Positions 53,502-63,338 of a stretch of DNA of 64,000 nucleotides are shown here, in pieces. This stretch comes from Cellvibrionaceae bacterium 1162T.S.0a.05 (GTDB lineage: Bacteria; Pseudomonadota; Gammaproteobacteria; Pseudomonadales; Cellvibrionaceae): positions 1,033,501 through 1,097,500 of the forward strand of contig LANB01000001.1 of assembly GCA_000964245.1 (NCBI GenBank), given 5' to 3'. A program made the translations under genes and the position numbers. Position 1 is the first letter of the stretch. The number at the start of each line of letters is the position of its first letter. The notes below the pieces were generated by a model. The model worked only from the letters and a program-made list of their open reading frames with translations. It was not told the origin of the DNA and did no database searches.

Positions 53502-54092
53502 ATGAATTCCCCATTGGATAGTCTACCCATCGACAGCCTGCTCCTTGAAAAATTGCGCGATGTACGACTCTTACTGCTGGATGTTGATGGCGTTCTGACG
53601 GATGGACGCTTGTATTTTTCCAATGAAGGCAGCGAATTCAAAGCCTTCAACACGCTTGATGGGCACGGCATCAAAATGCTTCGTAAATCCGGCGTCGAAG
53701 TCGGCATTATCACTGGCCGCAAAAGCACGCTGGTTGAACGGCGCGCGCAAGACCTGGGGCTCTCTCTCCTGATTCAAGGCCGTGAAGACAAATTTGACGC
53801 CTTGACAGAAATGCTCGAAAAATTTCCCTGCGCACTCAGCAATATCGCTTTCATGGGCGACGATTACCCGGACTTGAGTGTGATGACACGCGTTGGGCTT
53901 GCCCTCACTGTACCCAACGCAGCCGACGCTGTGCGTCAACGCGCACACTGGCAAAGCCAGCGAAAAGGGGGAGAGGGGGCCGTGCGCGAAGCTTGCGATC
54001 TGATCATGCATGCCCAGGGCAACTTTGACAGCGCCCTTGCACCCTATCTGGCATCGGAAGACGATTTTACGCACAGTGGAGAAACGCACTGA
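53502..54092 (+). CDS. kdsC: 3-deoxy-D-manno-octulosonate 8-phosphate phosphatase
   Basis: A 196-residue HAD-type phosphatase removing phosphate from Kdo-8-P. The nucleophile motif is LLLLDVDGVLTDGRLYF, then NTLDGHGIKMLRKSGVEVGI, ITGRKS, and FMGDDYPDLSVM. The chosen start (53502) begins the conserved N-terminus; the frame extends back into kdsD. Its stop overlaps lptC by one base. Confidence 0.96.
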   Translation: MNSPLDSLPIDSLLLEKLRDVRLLLLDVDGVLTDGRLYFSNEGSEFKAFNTLDGHGIKMLRKSGVEVGIITGRKSTLVERRAQDLGLSLLIQGREDKFDALTEMLEKFPCALSNIAFMGDDYPDLSVMTRVGLALTVPNAADAVRQRAHWQSQRKGGEGAVREACDLIMHAQGNFDSALAPYLASEDDFTHSGETH

Positions 54093-54688
54093 TGCGCCGA
54101 AACAGCCTCTATCTCGGAAGCCTGTTTTTGCTGGTTGCGCTCGTCATCTATTTCTGGGAATCGCCTGAAAGTTTGTTGCAACACCTCGGCCGTGAAAACC
54201 GCAGCGATAAAACGCCGCCCTATGCCATCGTTCAAAAAGCATCGACCCGGCATTTTGATAAGGAAGGCAAACTCAACTACACCTTTGAAGCCAAAACATT
54301 GCGCTATTTCCGCGAGGAAGAACACGCCGAAGGCAAAGTCAGCCTTCAAGACTACACTGAAATTGAAGAGCCGCGACTCATCATTTATCACGATGGCGAA
54401 CCCTGGCTACTGGAAGCACGCTACGGCAAATTTACCGAAGAAAACCGCCACCTTCTGTTATGGGATGAGGTGCTGGTATCACATTTAAGTGACGCGACAC
54501 GACGTACAACAATGGAAACATCCAAACTGGAAATCAAACCCGAAGAACGCTACGCCTACACGCAGGAGCCTGTTAAGATTCGCGCTCCCAGTGGCGAGAT
54601 TTCCGCGATTGGGATGATTGCCAATTTTGCAGAAAAACAAATTTCACTGCTCTCGCAGGTTAAAGGCACACATGACCCCATACTTTAA
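54092..54688 (+). CDS. lptC: LPS export periplasmic/inner-membrane protein LptC
   Basis: A 198-residue bitopic protein. One N-terminal transmembrane segment (LYLGSLFLLVALVIYF) anchors it, and the periplasmic beta-jellyroll contains QKASTRHFDKEGKLNYTFEA. It passes LPS from LptB2FG to LptA. Position between kdsC and lptA confirms the call. Confidence 0.94.
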   Translation: MRRNSLYLGSLFLLVALVIYFWESPESLLQHLGRENRSDKTPPYAIVQKASTRHFDKEGKLNYTFEAKTLRYFREEEHAEGKVSLQDYTEIEEPRLIIYHDGEPWLLEARYGKFTEENRHLLLWDEVLVSHLSDATRRTTMETSKLEIKPEERYAYTQEPVKIRAPSGEISAIGMIANFAEKQISLLSQVKGTHDPIL

Positions 54689-55256
54689 AAACCGCTTAAG
54701 CCCTGCCTTGCGAGCCGCAAAGGCAACGCAAAACCGGTTTTCAAAATTGCTGGTTCTACTGGTACCGGCTGCCTTGACGATGACGAGCCTGGCCCTGCCG
54801 ACAGACAGCGAACAACCTCTTAGCCTTTCCAGCGACCAATTACTCGGCAGTCTCGGCGACGAAAAGAGCAAAACCCAAACCTATTCGGGCAATGTCGAAA
54901 TCCAGCAAGGCAGCCTGAAAATCCACGCTGATAAAGTCGTCATTTACAGTCAGGAAGATCAGGTGTCCCTGATTATTGCGACCGGCCAACCGGCACTTTA
55001 CAGTCAAATCGCGCGCGAAGGCGAAGAACCTGTCGTTGCCAAAGCCCGCCGCATGGAATACGACATTAAGGGTAAAACCCTGCAGTTGATCGACGGCGCA
55101 TCCATTGTGCTGCAAAAAGGAGAAACCTTGAGCGGCAACCGTATCAGCTATGATGTCAAAAAAGCCCAGGTCAAAGCTGAAGGTAAAACCGAAGGCGGCG
55201 AAGATGGGCGCGTGCGCATGGTTATTCCCCCCGAGGCCAAGAGCGAAACCGAATAA
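54672..55256 (+). CDS. lptA: LPS transport periplasmic protein LptA
   Basis: A 194-residue OstA-type periplasmic bridge protein for LPS. The signal peptide ends near SLALPTDSEQ. Core: LSSDQLLGSLGDEKSKTQTY, SGNVEIQQGSLKIHADKVVI and RRMEYDIKGKTLQLIDGAS. ATG at 54672 overlaps lptC by 17 bp. The preceding basic N-region of the signal peptide is unusually long. Confidence 0.95.
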   Translation: MTPYFKNRLSPALRAAKATQNRFSKLLVLLVPAALTMTSLALPTDSEQPLSLSSDQLLGSLGDEKSKTQTYSGNVEIQQGSLKIHADKVVIYSQEDQVSLIIATGQPALYSQIAREGEEPVVAKARRMEYDIKGKTLQLIDGASIVLQKGETLSGNRISYDVKKAQVKAEGKTEGGEDGRVRMVIPPEAKSETE

Positions 55257-55982
55257 ATGCAGAAACTCGAAGCCCTCAATCTGGCCAAAAGCTACAAAGG
55301 CCGTCCGGTTGTCATTGATGTCTCGCTGAGTGTCGAACCGGGACAAATCGTCGGTTTACTCGGGCCAAACGGCGCCGGTAAAACCACCTGCTTTTACATG
55401 ATTGCAGGCATCATCAAGGCCGACAGGGGCCGCGTGATCATCAACGATAAAAATGTTAGCCGGGTGCCAATGCACGGGCGCGCCCGCGTGGGACTGGGCT
55501 ATCTGCCACAAGAGGCTTCGGTATTTCGCAAGCTAACCGTGGCCGATAATATTCTGGCCATCCTGGAAACGCGCACAGAACTCAAACGCCCCGAGCGCAA
55601 ATCCTTGCTGGAGCAATTGCTGGAAGAGTTTCATATTACGCATATCCGCAACAGTCTCGGCATGGCGCTCTCCGGCGGCGAACGCCGCCGTGTCGAAATC
55701 GCTCGCGCGCTCGCTACCGAGCCTTCCTATGTATTACTGGATGAGCCCTTTGCCGGTGTTGACCCGATTTCGGTCAGCGATATCAAGGACATCGTTCGCC
55801 AGCTGAAAGAACGCAATATCGGCGTACTGATTACTGACCATAACGTTAGAGAAACGCTTGATATTTGTGAAAAAGCCTATATCGTATCCGAAGGTCACAT
55901 CATTGCTGAAGGCGATGCCCGCGCTGTGCTGGACAATCGCAAGGTCCGCGATGTCTACCTCGGCCAACACTTCACCCTCTAG
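55257..55982 (+). CDS. lptB: LPS export ABC transporter ATP-binding protein
   Basis: A 241-residue ATPase driving LPS extraction from the inner membrane. Walker A is [20 protein letters not shown]-loop [14 protein letters not shown], signature [15 protein letters not shown], Walker [18 protein letters not shown]-loop ITDHNVRE. Begins at the base after the lptA stop. Confidence 0.98.
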   Translation: MQKLEALNLAKSYKGRPVVIDVSLSVEPGQIVGLLGPNGAGKTTCFYMIAGIIKADRGRVIINDKNVSRVPMHGRARVGLGYLPQEASVFRKLTVADNILAILETRTELKRPERKSLLEQLLEEFHITHIRNSLGMALSGGERRRVEIARALATEPSYVLLDEPFAGVDPISVSDIKDIVRQLKERNIGVLITDHNVRETLDICEKAYIVSEGHIIAEGDARAVLDNRKVRDVYLGQHFTL

Positions 55983-56105
55983 GCAAAACACCCCCTACAC
56001 AGATTGAAGCATGCTGTCAATATAGGCACAAAAATTGCTTTAAAAACATTGCCTGCTTTGTCATTGACGACTAAAATTAGCCCGTAACTCTGAAGTCGTG
56101 AATGT

Positions 56106-57632
56106 ATGAAGCAATCTCTTCAGCTCAAGCTGGGCCAACAACTCACTATGACCCCCCAACTGCAGCAGGCCATCCGCCTGTTGCAGTTGTCTACGCTCGA
56201 CCTGCAAGCGGAAATTCAGGAAGCCCTCGATTCCAACCCAATGCTGGAAGTCACCGAAGAAGATGGTAGCGATCGCACAGAAAGCAATGACTCGGACGAG
56301 TCCAGCCAAAGTAAAAACGAACAGGCAGAAAAAACAGAACCCAGGGATGAGCCTGAGGACCTGAGCGCCAACAGCCAGGACAACGATAGCAGCCAGACTG
56401 ACAGCGACTGGAATGACGATATTCCCACGGACCTCGCTGTTGATACGAGTTGGGACGATGTATACCAAAACGCACCCGCTAACACCGGCCTGTCTCGCCC
56501 CGAAAATGAAGATTACGATTACGACTCCCGTCGCCCGGTGACCGAGACCCTGCAAGATCATCTTTACTGGCAGCTAAACCTCACTCCCATGTCAGAAAAC
56601 GATCGCCTGATAGCAGAAACCATTATCGACGCCGTTGAACCCAGCGGCATGCTCAATCAAAGTGTTGAAGAAATATTCCAGGGGCTTTTAAAGTTCAACG
56701 AAGAACTCGAAGAAGACGAAGTCATGGCGGTACTGCATCGCGTACAGCAATTTGACCCGCCCGGCGTCGCCTGCCAGGACGTGCGCGAATGCCTGCTTAT
56801 TCAATTGCGACAATTTGCTGACGATACCCCCTGGCTTAGCACAGCGCGCGAACTGGTAGAAAACTTCCTCGACTTACTAGGCGCTCGTGATTTCAAGCAG
56901 TTGATGCGCAAACTCAAAATCAAGGAAGCAGAGCTGCAAGCAGCAATACAACTTATTCAGTCCCTCAACCCGCGCCCAGGCGAATCGGTGGGCAGTGACA
57001 ATACGGAATATGTCGTACCGGATGTCTTTGTTCGCAAGCACAATGACCGCTGGATGGTTGAACTCAACCCCGACATTGCACCCAAAATTCGCGTCAACCC
57101 GGACTACGCCGCTCTGGTAAAACGCGCGGATTCCAGCTCGGACAACACCTTCTTGCGGGATAATTTGCAGGAGGCTCGCTGGTTTTTAAAAAGTCTGCAA
57201 AGTCGCAATGAAACCCTCTTGAAAGTCGCCACCTGCATTGTCGAAAAACAACAGGGTTTTCTCGAAAACGGCCCGGTCTCAATGAAGCCCATGGTTTTGC
57301 ACGATGTTGCTGAAGTGGTGGAAATGCATGAGTCCACAATCTCACGTGTGACCACTCAAAAATACATGCACACCCCCCAAGGCATTTTTGAACTCAAGTA
57401 TTTTTTCTCCAGCCACGTTGCAACAGAAGCCGGCGGTGAGTGCTCGTCCACCGCGATTCGTGCCATTATCAAAAAACTGGTGTCGTCAGAGAACCCACGC
57501 AAACCCTTGAGCGACTCACGCATTACCGATTTACTTTCCGATCAGGGTATTAAAGTGGCGCGCCGCACCATCGCAAAATACCGGGAGTCATTAAGTATTC
57601 CACCCTCTAATGAGCGCAAGCGGCTGGTTTAA
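56106..57632 (+). CDS. rpoN: RNA polymerase sigma-54 factor
   Basis: A 508-residue sigma-54. Region I ([20 protein letters not shown], glutamine-rich) contacts activators. An acidic region II spans about 50-130. The core-binding and DNA-binding regions follow, with helix-turn-helix [20 protein letters not shown] and the RpoN box [11 protein letters not shown] near the C-terminus. Downstream of lptB as in most gammaproteobacteria. Confidence 0.98.
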   Translation: MKQSLQLKLGQQLTMTPQLQQAIRLLQLSTLDLQAEIQEALDSNPMLEVTEEDGSDRTESNDSDESSQSKNEQAEKTEPRDEPEDLSANSQDNDSSQTDSDWNDDIPTDLAVDTSWDDVYQNAPANTGLSRPENEDYDYDSRRPVTETLQDHLYWQLNLTPMSENDRLIAETIIDAVEPSGMLNQSVEEIFQGLLKFNEELEEDEVMAVLHRVQQFDPPGVACQDVRECLLIQLRQFADDTPWLSTARELVENFLDLLGARDFKQLMRKLKIKEAELQAAIQLIQSLNPRPGESVGSDNTEYVVPDVFVRKHNDRWMVELNPDIAPKIRVNPDYAALVKRADSSSDNTFLRDNLQEARWFLKSLQSRNETLLKVATCIVEKQQGFLENGPVSMKPMVLHDVAEVVEMHESTISRVTTQKYMHTPQGIFELKYFFSSHVATEAGGECSSTAIRAIIKKLVSSENPRKPLSDSRITDLLSDQGIKVARRTIAKYRESLSIPPSNERKRLV

Positions 57633-57641
57633 CACCCAAAC

Positions 57642-57689
57642 TAACAACCCCGTGTCTTAACAACCCCGCGCCATAACAACCCTGTACCC
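57642..57689. repeat. three tandem 16-bp repeats between rpoN and ptsN
   Basis: Copies begin at 57642, 57658 and 57674 with the core TAACAACCC and a varying second half, period exactly 16 bp. They start 10 bp after the rpoN stop, in the gap where most relatives carry hpf. No hairpin or coding capacity. Confidence 0.8.
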
Positions 57690-57868
57690 GACTCCCTGAT
57701 CGAAGGCGCCGACCAGCATTCTGAAATGCTCGCCCTCTCTGCAATTGGGGCAAAAAAAAACCACATTTACGGGTGAAGCTGTTAAAATCCGCACCCACGT
57801 CGACGGCCCGGACGTTGACCATTCATCACACCAAAATATCTTCCACGTCACAATTAAGCAGTAAACAT

Positions 57869-58324
57869 ATGTTAATTAGTTCCATGCTGAGCCCCGCCCG
57901 CACACGTGCAAAAATTGAGGGCAACAGTAAGAAGAGGGTATTGCAAACACTGGCGAGCCTGTTTGCTGAGCAAGTCGACGGACTCGACGCCGACAAACTC
58001 TTTCAGAGCTTTCTAAATCGTGAACGTCTCGGCTCAACGGGCATTGGCGAGGGCATCGCCATACCCCATTGCCGCTTCGACACAGGCGGCAAAACCTACG
58101 CAGCGTGCATGAGTTTAAATGACCCGGTCGACTTTGATGCAATTGATAGCAAGCCAGTTGACATAGTTTTTGCTATGTTAGTACCTGAGGATGCTGAACA
58201 AGCTCACCTTGAAGCACTAGCACAATTAGCTGAGGCGATGCATGAAGCGCGCTATGTTAAGGGCTTACGCAAGGCGGGTACGGACTCACAACTGTATGAT
58301 GCAGCGGTGGCAAGCAGCCATTAG
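57869..58324 (+). CDS. ptsN: PTS IIA-like nitrogen-regulatory protein
   Basis: A 151-residue EIIA-Ntr phosphoacceptor. The active histidine is His67 in GEGIAIPHCRF. It receives phosphate from NPr and regulates potassium, nitrogen and stress functions rather than sugar uptake. The start at 57869 matches the family; the frame is open further upstream without a ribosome site. Follows rpoN after a 236-bp gap. Confidence 0.95.
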   Translation: MLISSMLSPARTRAKIEGNSKKRVLQTLASLFAEQVDGLDADKLFQSFLNRERLGSTGIGEGIAIPHCRFDTGGKTYAACMSLNDPVDFDAIDSKPVDIVFAMLVPEDAEQAHLEALAQLAEAMHEARYVKGLRKAGTDSQLYDAAVASSH

Positions 58325-58436
58325 ACATGCCAATATCGTCGCTCGCGGGCGACTAAACCCATGCACCACGCAAGAATCAAGGAAATGGAATGCTGGACCA
58401 GCACAAGGCGCAATACGCGCATAAGGTGACAGGAAC

Positions 58437-59318
58437 ATGCGCCTGATCATTGTCAGCGGCCGCTCGGGCTCCGGAAAATCCAGCGCCCTTCATTTGCTTG
58501 AAGATGAAGGCTTTACCTGCATTGACAACTTGCCTGTTAATTTACTTCCCTCATTGATCGAGCAAATCAAACTGCAAAGCAGCAGTGAACGCCAAAAATT
58601 TGCGATTGGTATTGACGCCCGCAATCTCAGCGATTTGAGCAAGCTACCCGCACTGCTTTCATTTAAACAGTTGCCCGACGTCGATTGTAAAATTATTTAC
58701 CTCGATTCTTCGCGCGAAGTTCTGCTAAAGCGCTTTAGTGAAACACGTCGTAAACATCCGCTGTCGGATGATAAAACCGGCTTGAACGAAGCGATCGCCA
58801 AAGAAAAAGCCATGTTGGAGCCCATTGCCAACATTGCGGACTTTACCCTCGACACCTCTGCACTCACCCTGCACGAATTGCGTAGCGAAGTTAAAAGACA
58901 AGTTGTCGGCAAGGATAAAAGTAAAGGTGTCGCCCTCATGTTTACGTCTTTCGGTTTTAAATTTGGCTTACCCGTCGATACCGATTTCGTTTTTGACGTG
59001 CGTTGCTTGTCTAACCCATACTGGAACCCGGAACTGCGTCAACACACGGGGCTCGAAAAACCCGTTATCGATTTCCTGGATGCACAGGAAGATGTGCAGA
59101 AAATGTATGAGGACTTGCTAAAATTTATCAGTGAATGGGCACCCCGTTTCGATAATAACAACCGCAGCTATATGACCATTGCGATTGGTTGCACAGGCGG
59201 GCGCCATCGTTCAGTGTATCTGTGTGAAAAATTGGCGGAGAGCTTGCGCCCCACATTTTCTAATGTGCAAACTCGCCATCGCCAGATCCCCCAGAGTTCG
59301 ACCGGAGAATCTCACTAG
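58437..59318 (+). CDS. rapZ: RNase adapter protein RapZ
   Basis: A 293-residue nucleotide-binding protein. Walker A is [20 protein letters not shown]; the C-terminal domain includes [23 protein letters not shown]-type signature and [20 protein letters not shown]. In E. coli it delivers the small RNA GlmZ to RNase E and so tunes GlmS, the amino-sugar enzyme. Between ptsN and ptsO as usual. Confidence 0.97.
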   Translation: MRLIIVSGRSGSGKSSALHLLEDEGFTCIDNLPVNLLPSLIEQIKLQSSSERQKFAIGIDARNLSDLSKLPALLSFKQLPDVDCKIIYLDSSREVLLKRFSETRRKHPLSDDKTGLNEAIAKEKAMLEPIANIADFTLDTSALTLHELRSEVKRQVVGKDKSKGVALMFTSFGFKFGLPVDTDFVFDVRCLSNPYWNPELRQHTGLEKPVIDFLDAQEDVQKMYEDLLKFISEWAPRFDNNNRSYMTIAIGCTGGRHRSVYLCEKLAESLRPTFSNVQTRHRQIPQSSTGESH

Positions 59319-59323
59319 GCAAG

Positions 59324-59593
59324 ATGCTGGAACAGGAAACGGAAATTATCAACAAACTCGGTTTGCACGCGCGCGCGGCAACCAAATTTGCCAATACTGC
59401 AAAGTATTTTGGCTGTGATATTCGGCTCGTCCTGAACGGAAAAACTATCGATGGTAAAAGCATCATGTCGCTCATGCTTCTCGCTGCGGGCAAAGGCACA
59501 CACCTTACCATACAGACCGAAGGGGCCGACGAGCAGGAGGCCATGCATGCCTTGATCAGTCTTATCGACAACCGCTTCGAAGAAGATGAATAA
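59324..59593 (+). CDS. ptsO: phosphocarrier protein NPr
   Basis: An 89-residue HPr-like protein of the nitrogen PTS. The phosphohistidine is His15 in KLGLHARAATKFA. The serine region IDGKSIMSLMLLAAGKG is conserved. Transfers phosphate from PtsP (not in window) to PtsN. Confidence 0.96.
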   Translation: MLEQETEIINKLGLHARAATKFANTAKYFGCDIRLVLNGKTIDGKSIMSLMLLAAGKGTHLTIQTEGADEQEAMHALISLIDNRFEEDE

Positions 59594-59689
59594 CCGCGGT
59601 TTAAAATACATTTTCATAGATTCTCCAGTGTTCTTAAATCGTTGAAAACGTTACAATTTCGACCTGTCTGAACCTGCGAGCAGTACACC

Positions 59690-61054
59690 ATGCAACAACC
59701 TGCGGAAGAAAATCACGATCTCACCCAGAACCATCTGGGCAAGGTTCAGGCTTTACTTGATAGTGGCACCTTTCGACAATTGCGCGGCGTACTCAACAGC
59801 CTGCGCCCGGTCGAAATTGCCCGTTTGCTGGCCTCTTCACCACCGCCTTCACGCAATGTTTTATGGAAACTTGTCGATAAGGATGCAGCCGGTGAAATAA
59901 TCGAAGAACTGCCTGAAGACCTGCGCGCACATTTTCTCCGCGACATGGACGCGGAAGCCCTGGCAGAACTTACCGAAGGCCTCGATACGGACGACGTGGT
60001 AGATATTCTCCAGCAACTGCCTGAGCAGGTTATGCAGGAAGTTCTCGAAGCGATGACCGATCAGGATCGGCAGCGCGTCGAAACGGTTCTGGAATACGAC
60101 GAAGATACTGCGGGCGGCTTGATGAATACCGATACCATCACCGTACGCCCACGATTTTCGCTCGACGTCGTTCTGCGATATTTGCGTCGCCACGAAGAAT
60201 TACCACCGTCTACGGACAGTTTGATCGTTGTGAACCGTAAGGATGACTACCTCGGATTGTTACCACTCTCCACGCTGCTCACGAAAGACCCCGCAACCAC
60301 TGTGCGCGAAGTCATGGTCACCAAGGAAAACGCCATCCCTGCAGACATGCCCGACAGAGAAGTAGCGCGCCTTTTTGAACAACACGACTGGGTTTCTGCT
60401 CCGGTTGTAAACGAACAAGGCAAATTGCTGGGCCGAATCACCATCGACGACGTGGTAGATGTTATTCGTGAAAATGCCGACCACTCCCTGATGAGTATGG
60501 CTGGCCTGAATGAAGACCAGGACACTTTCGCCACAGTCATGAGTACCATTCCCCGACGCGCAGTGTGGCTGGGAATTAATTTACTTACCGCTATTCTCGC
60601 TTCAGCTGTCATCGATTTGTTTAAGGACACAATCGACAAAGTCGCCGTGCTCGCCGTCTTAATGCCCATAATTGCAAGCATGGGCGGCATCGCAGGGTCA
60701 CAGACACTCACGGTAATTATTCGAGGTATGGCTTCAGGGCATATCGGCCCTAACAATATGAATTGGTTATTGTCGCGCGAACTGCGTGTTGGCTTGGCCA
60801 ATGGTTTACTGTGGGGCCTGCTGCTCGCCGCGTTTGCCGCCTGGTGGAAAGCCGACTTGTTACTCGGGGGCATTCTCGGCATCGCGTTAATTATTAATTT
60901 AATTATGGGTGCATTTGCCGGCGCCCTCTTACCTGCATTTTTAAAATCTATCAAAATCGATCCAGCACTTGCCGGTGGGGTAACACTCACAACAATTACC
61001 GACGTCGTTGGTTATGTGTCCTTTCTTGGCTTAGCCACGTGGTTTTACGGTTAA
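59690..61054 (+). CDS. mgtE: magnesium transporter MgtE
   Basis: A 454-residue Mg2+ channel/transporter. The N-domain (1-130) has the helical repeats seen in MgtE (LPEDLRAHFLRDMDAEALAE). Two CBS domains (about 135-260) gate it by magnesium. The C-terminal 190 residues carry five transmembrane segments, with MPIIASMGGIAGSQTLTVII at the pore. Confidence 0.96.
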   Translation: MQQPAEENHDLTQNHLGKVQALLDSGTFRQLRGVLNSLRPVEIARLLASSPPPSRNVLWKLVDKDAAGEIIEELPEDLRAHFLRDMDAEALAELTEGLDTDDVVDILQQLPEQVMQEVLEAMTDQDRQRVETVLEYDEDTAGGLMNTDTITVRPRFSLDVVLRYLRRHEELPPSTDSLIVVNRKDDYLGLLPLSTLLTKDPATTVREVMVTKENAIPADMPDREVARLFEQHDWVSAPVVNEQGKLLGRITIDDVVDVIRENADHSLMSMAGLNEDQDTFATVMSTIPRRAVWLGINLLTAILASAVIDLFKDTIDKVAVLAVLMPIIASMGGIAGSQTLTVIIRGMASGHIGPNNMNWLLSRELRVGLANGLLWGLLLAAFAAWWKADLLLGGILGIALIINLIMGAFAGALLPAFLKSIKIDPALAGGVTLTTITDVVGYVSFLGLATWFYG

Positions 61055-61069
61055 GCGGAGAACAGTGTA

Positions 61070-61594
61070 ATGGATGAGTTTTTCGAAGAAGACGACGAAG
61101 GGAAAAGTAAAACCCAATTAAAAAAGGAGATGCTTGCGCTTCAGGAATTGGGTGAAGCCCTGGTCGCCTTGCCCGAAGCAACCGTTCGGCAGTTTCCTCT
61201 CGACGATAAATTACTCGATGCAATTCTCGAAGCACCGCGTATAAAAAAGCACGGCGCGCGCCGTCGGCATTTTCAATTTATCGGCAAACTCATGCGCAAC
61301 AGTGACCACGAAGCCATTGCCAGCGCTTACGATACGTATGTCGACGAACAAAAAAATTCCGCCAGAAAATTTCATCAGGTCGAATATTGGCGCGATCAAC
61401 TGATTCTCGGCGATGCTGACAGTTTACAGCGCTTTTTGCAGACTTACCCGCACTGCGACAGACAACAACTTATGCAATTAATTCGCAACTGCCAAAAAGA
61501 ACAAAGTCAGGAGAAAAACCTGGGTGGAAGTAAAAAACTTTTTCGCTTCCTGCGTGAACTTATCCTGAATCACGCGGAAGAGGACAATAGTTAA
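61070..61594 (+). CDS. darP: ribosome biogenesis factor DarP (YjgA, DUF615)
   Basis: A 174-residue DUF615 protein. Typical segments: SKTQLKKEMLALQELGEALV, PLDDKLLDAILEAPRIKKHG ARRRH, and QFIGKLMRN. DarP associates with late 50S precursors in E. coli. It starts 15 bp after mgtE and its last 35 bp overlap the convergent hybrid kinase gene. Confidence 0.95.
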   Translation: MDEFFEEDDEGKSKTQLKKEMLALQELGEALVALPEATVRQFPLDDKLLDAILEAPRIKKHGARRRHFQFIGKLMRNSDHEAIASAYDTYVDEQKNSARKFHQVEYWRDQLILGDADSLQRFLQTYPHCDRQQLMQLIRNCQKEQSQEKNLGGSKKLFRFLRELILNHAEEDNS

Positions 61595-63338
61595 TCCAGT
61601 CGTGCATTAAAGCTTGTAATTGATTGAGCCTTACAGGTTTGCCAAGATAATCACTCATACCAGCTTCAAGGCATTTATTTTTATCACCCTCCATCACGTT
61701 CGCTGTAAGCGCAATAATGGGAACAAGGGCCGCCTCACCTTCCATCGCACGAATAATGCGAGAGGCTTCATAGCCATCCATAACCGGCATTTGGCAGTCC
61801 ATAAAAATCAAATCATAGCGTTTTTGCTTGTGGGCGTTCACTGCATCCTTTCCGTTGTTTGCCAGGTCCGCTTTGAATCCGAGCTTCCGCAATGAGCGTT
61901 CTGCTACCATTTGATTCACTTCATTATCGTCAACAACCAGAATTTTTGTTGAGTTACACTCCCAAGTCTGTTGGGCAGTCGCCGAGTCAGCTTTGGTCTT
62001 TTGTGGTGCAAAATCAAAAGCTCTTGTCAACACACGCTCGATCTCTCGACGACGAACAGGTTTGAATAAATGTAAGTAACGCTGCTCGGAATACTTTAAC
62101 TTTTCCCGGTGAGCTAGCATAGAAACAATTATCTTTACATCTTTCAAGATTTCAGACTCGTCCAACCTGAACACGCTCGAATCAACTAGCACAGCATCAA
62201 AATTTGGCAACAGGTTTCTACACTCACTTAACTTTTGTTTGTTGGCAATTTCAAAGCAGCTAACGTCTACGCCCAACTTTCTAATTTTATTGGCGCTCGC
62301 TTGCATATGGCCTTCATGCGTATCCAGTAATGCCACATGCCGATCTGCGAAACCTGACTTACATTCATCCGCCAAACAGCGATTCATTTTCAAAGGCATT
62401 TCAATCCAGAACTCGGAGCCTTTACCCAATTCGCTACGAACGTTAATTTCGCCACCCATGCACTCAACAATCTGACTGCAAATTGCCAGACCCAGTCCGG
62501 TACCCCCATATTTACGGGTGGTTGACACATCTGCTTGCGAAAAAGGTTTGAACAACAAATTGTAATGCGATTCATCAATACCAATTCCCGAATCAACAAC
62601 AGCTATACGTAAGCAAGTCTGCTCACCGCTTTCCAGCTGACCGACCTTAACAACGACACTCCCTTCTTCAGTAAACTTTACCGCGTTACCAACAAGATTA
62701 TTAATCACCTGTCGCAGCCGGGCAGGGTCGCCGATTACACACATGGGTAAAAGCGGATCAATATCAGAATATATGCGTAAATTCTTTTTCGCGGCCTGCT
62801 CAGAAAAAAGCTCCAAACTGTCTTCTACGAGAGTACATAAATCAAATTCAATACTCTCTAGTTCAATACGGTTAGCCTCAGCTTTGGAAAAATCAAGAAT
62901 GTCATTTAATAGTGAAAGCAATGATGCTGAAGACGCGTATACAGTATTTAAATCTGTGCGAAGCTCTTCAGGCAAATTGTTTTCCAGCACCAACTGGAGT
63001 ATCCCCAGCATTCCGTTCATTGGGGTGCGTATTTCATGACTCATATTCGCTAAAAATTTACTTTTCGCGATGGTAGCAATTTCAGCACGCTCTTTGGCTT
63101 CAACAAGCTCTTCGTTAGACTTTTCCAGCTTTTCGCGCGTAGCCTCCAAAGACGCGGTTCGCTCCTTAACCTTACGTTCAAGCGTAATAGCGTTCTGAAA
63201 CAATACATACGCCTCACCACCTTGATTAACACTCTGTTCAACACGGTATATCAAGGCCTCATTTACCTTTTCGAGGCGTGTCACCTTGGCACGTAGACTT
63301 TGTATTTCCTGTTCGAGAGAACTGAAGGCTTTATCCAA
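61560..63338 (-). CDS. hybrid sensor histidine kinase / response regulator
   Basis: A 592-residue soluble hybrid kinase. Residues 1-90 are a coiled coil. HisKA has ANMSHEIRTPMNGML (His101); HATPase has NNLVGNAVKFTEEGSV, DSGIGI and YGGTGLGLAICSQIVECMGG. A degenerate receiver-like region (about 335-455) is followed by a true receiver (about 470-592) with ILVVDDNEVNQMVAERSLRK and phosphoacceptor Asp in LIFMDCQMPVMDGYE. No transmembrane segment or own sensor: the input is presumably the overlapping FIST protein. The start is a TTG with GGAG 6 bases upstream. Confidence 0.93.
   Translation of the reverse strand: MDKAFSSLEQEIQSLRAKVTRLEKVNEALIYRVEQSVNQGGEAYVLFQNAITLERKVKERTASLEATREKLEKSNEELVEAKERAEIATIAKSKFLANMSHEIRTPMNGMLGILQLVLENNLPEELRTDLNTVYASSASLLSLLNDILDFSKAEANRIELESIEFDLCTLVEDSLELFSEQAAKKNLRIYSDIDPLLPMCVIGDPARLRQVINNLVGNAVKFTEEGSVVVKVGQLESGEQTCLRIAVVDSGIGIDESHYNLLFKPFSQADVSTTRKYGGTGLGLAICSQIVECMGGEINVRSELGKGSEFWIEMPLKMNRCLADECKSGFADRHVALLDTHEGHMQASANKIRKLGVDVSCFEIANKQKLSECRNLLPNFDAVLVDSSVFRLDESEILKDVKIIVSMLAHREKLKYSEQRYLHLFKPVRRREIERVLTRAFDFAPQKTKADSATAQQTWECNSTKILVVDDNEVNQMVAERSLRKLGFKADLANNGKDAVNAHKQKRYDLIFMDCQMPVMDGYEASRIIRAMEGEAALVPIIALTANVMEGDKNKCLEAGMSDYLGKPVRLNQLQALMHDWINYCPLPRDSG

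Noticed and set aside
57642-57689. CRISPR array
   Set aside because: The three repeats are only 16 bp in period with no spacers; there are no cas genes in the window.
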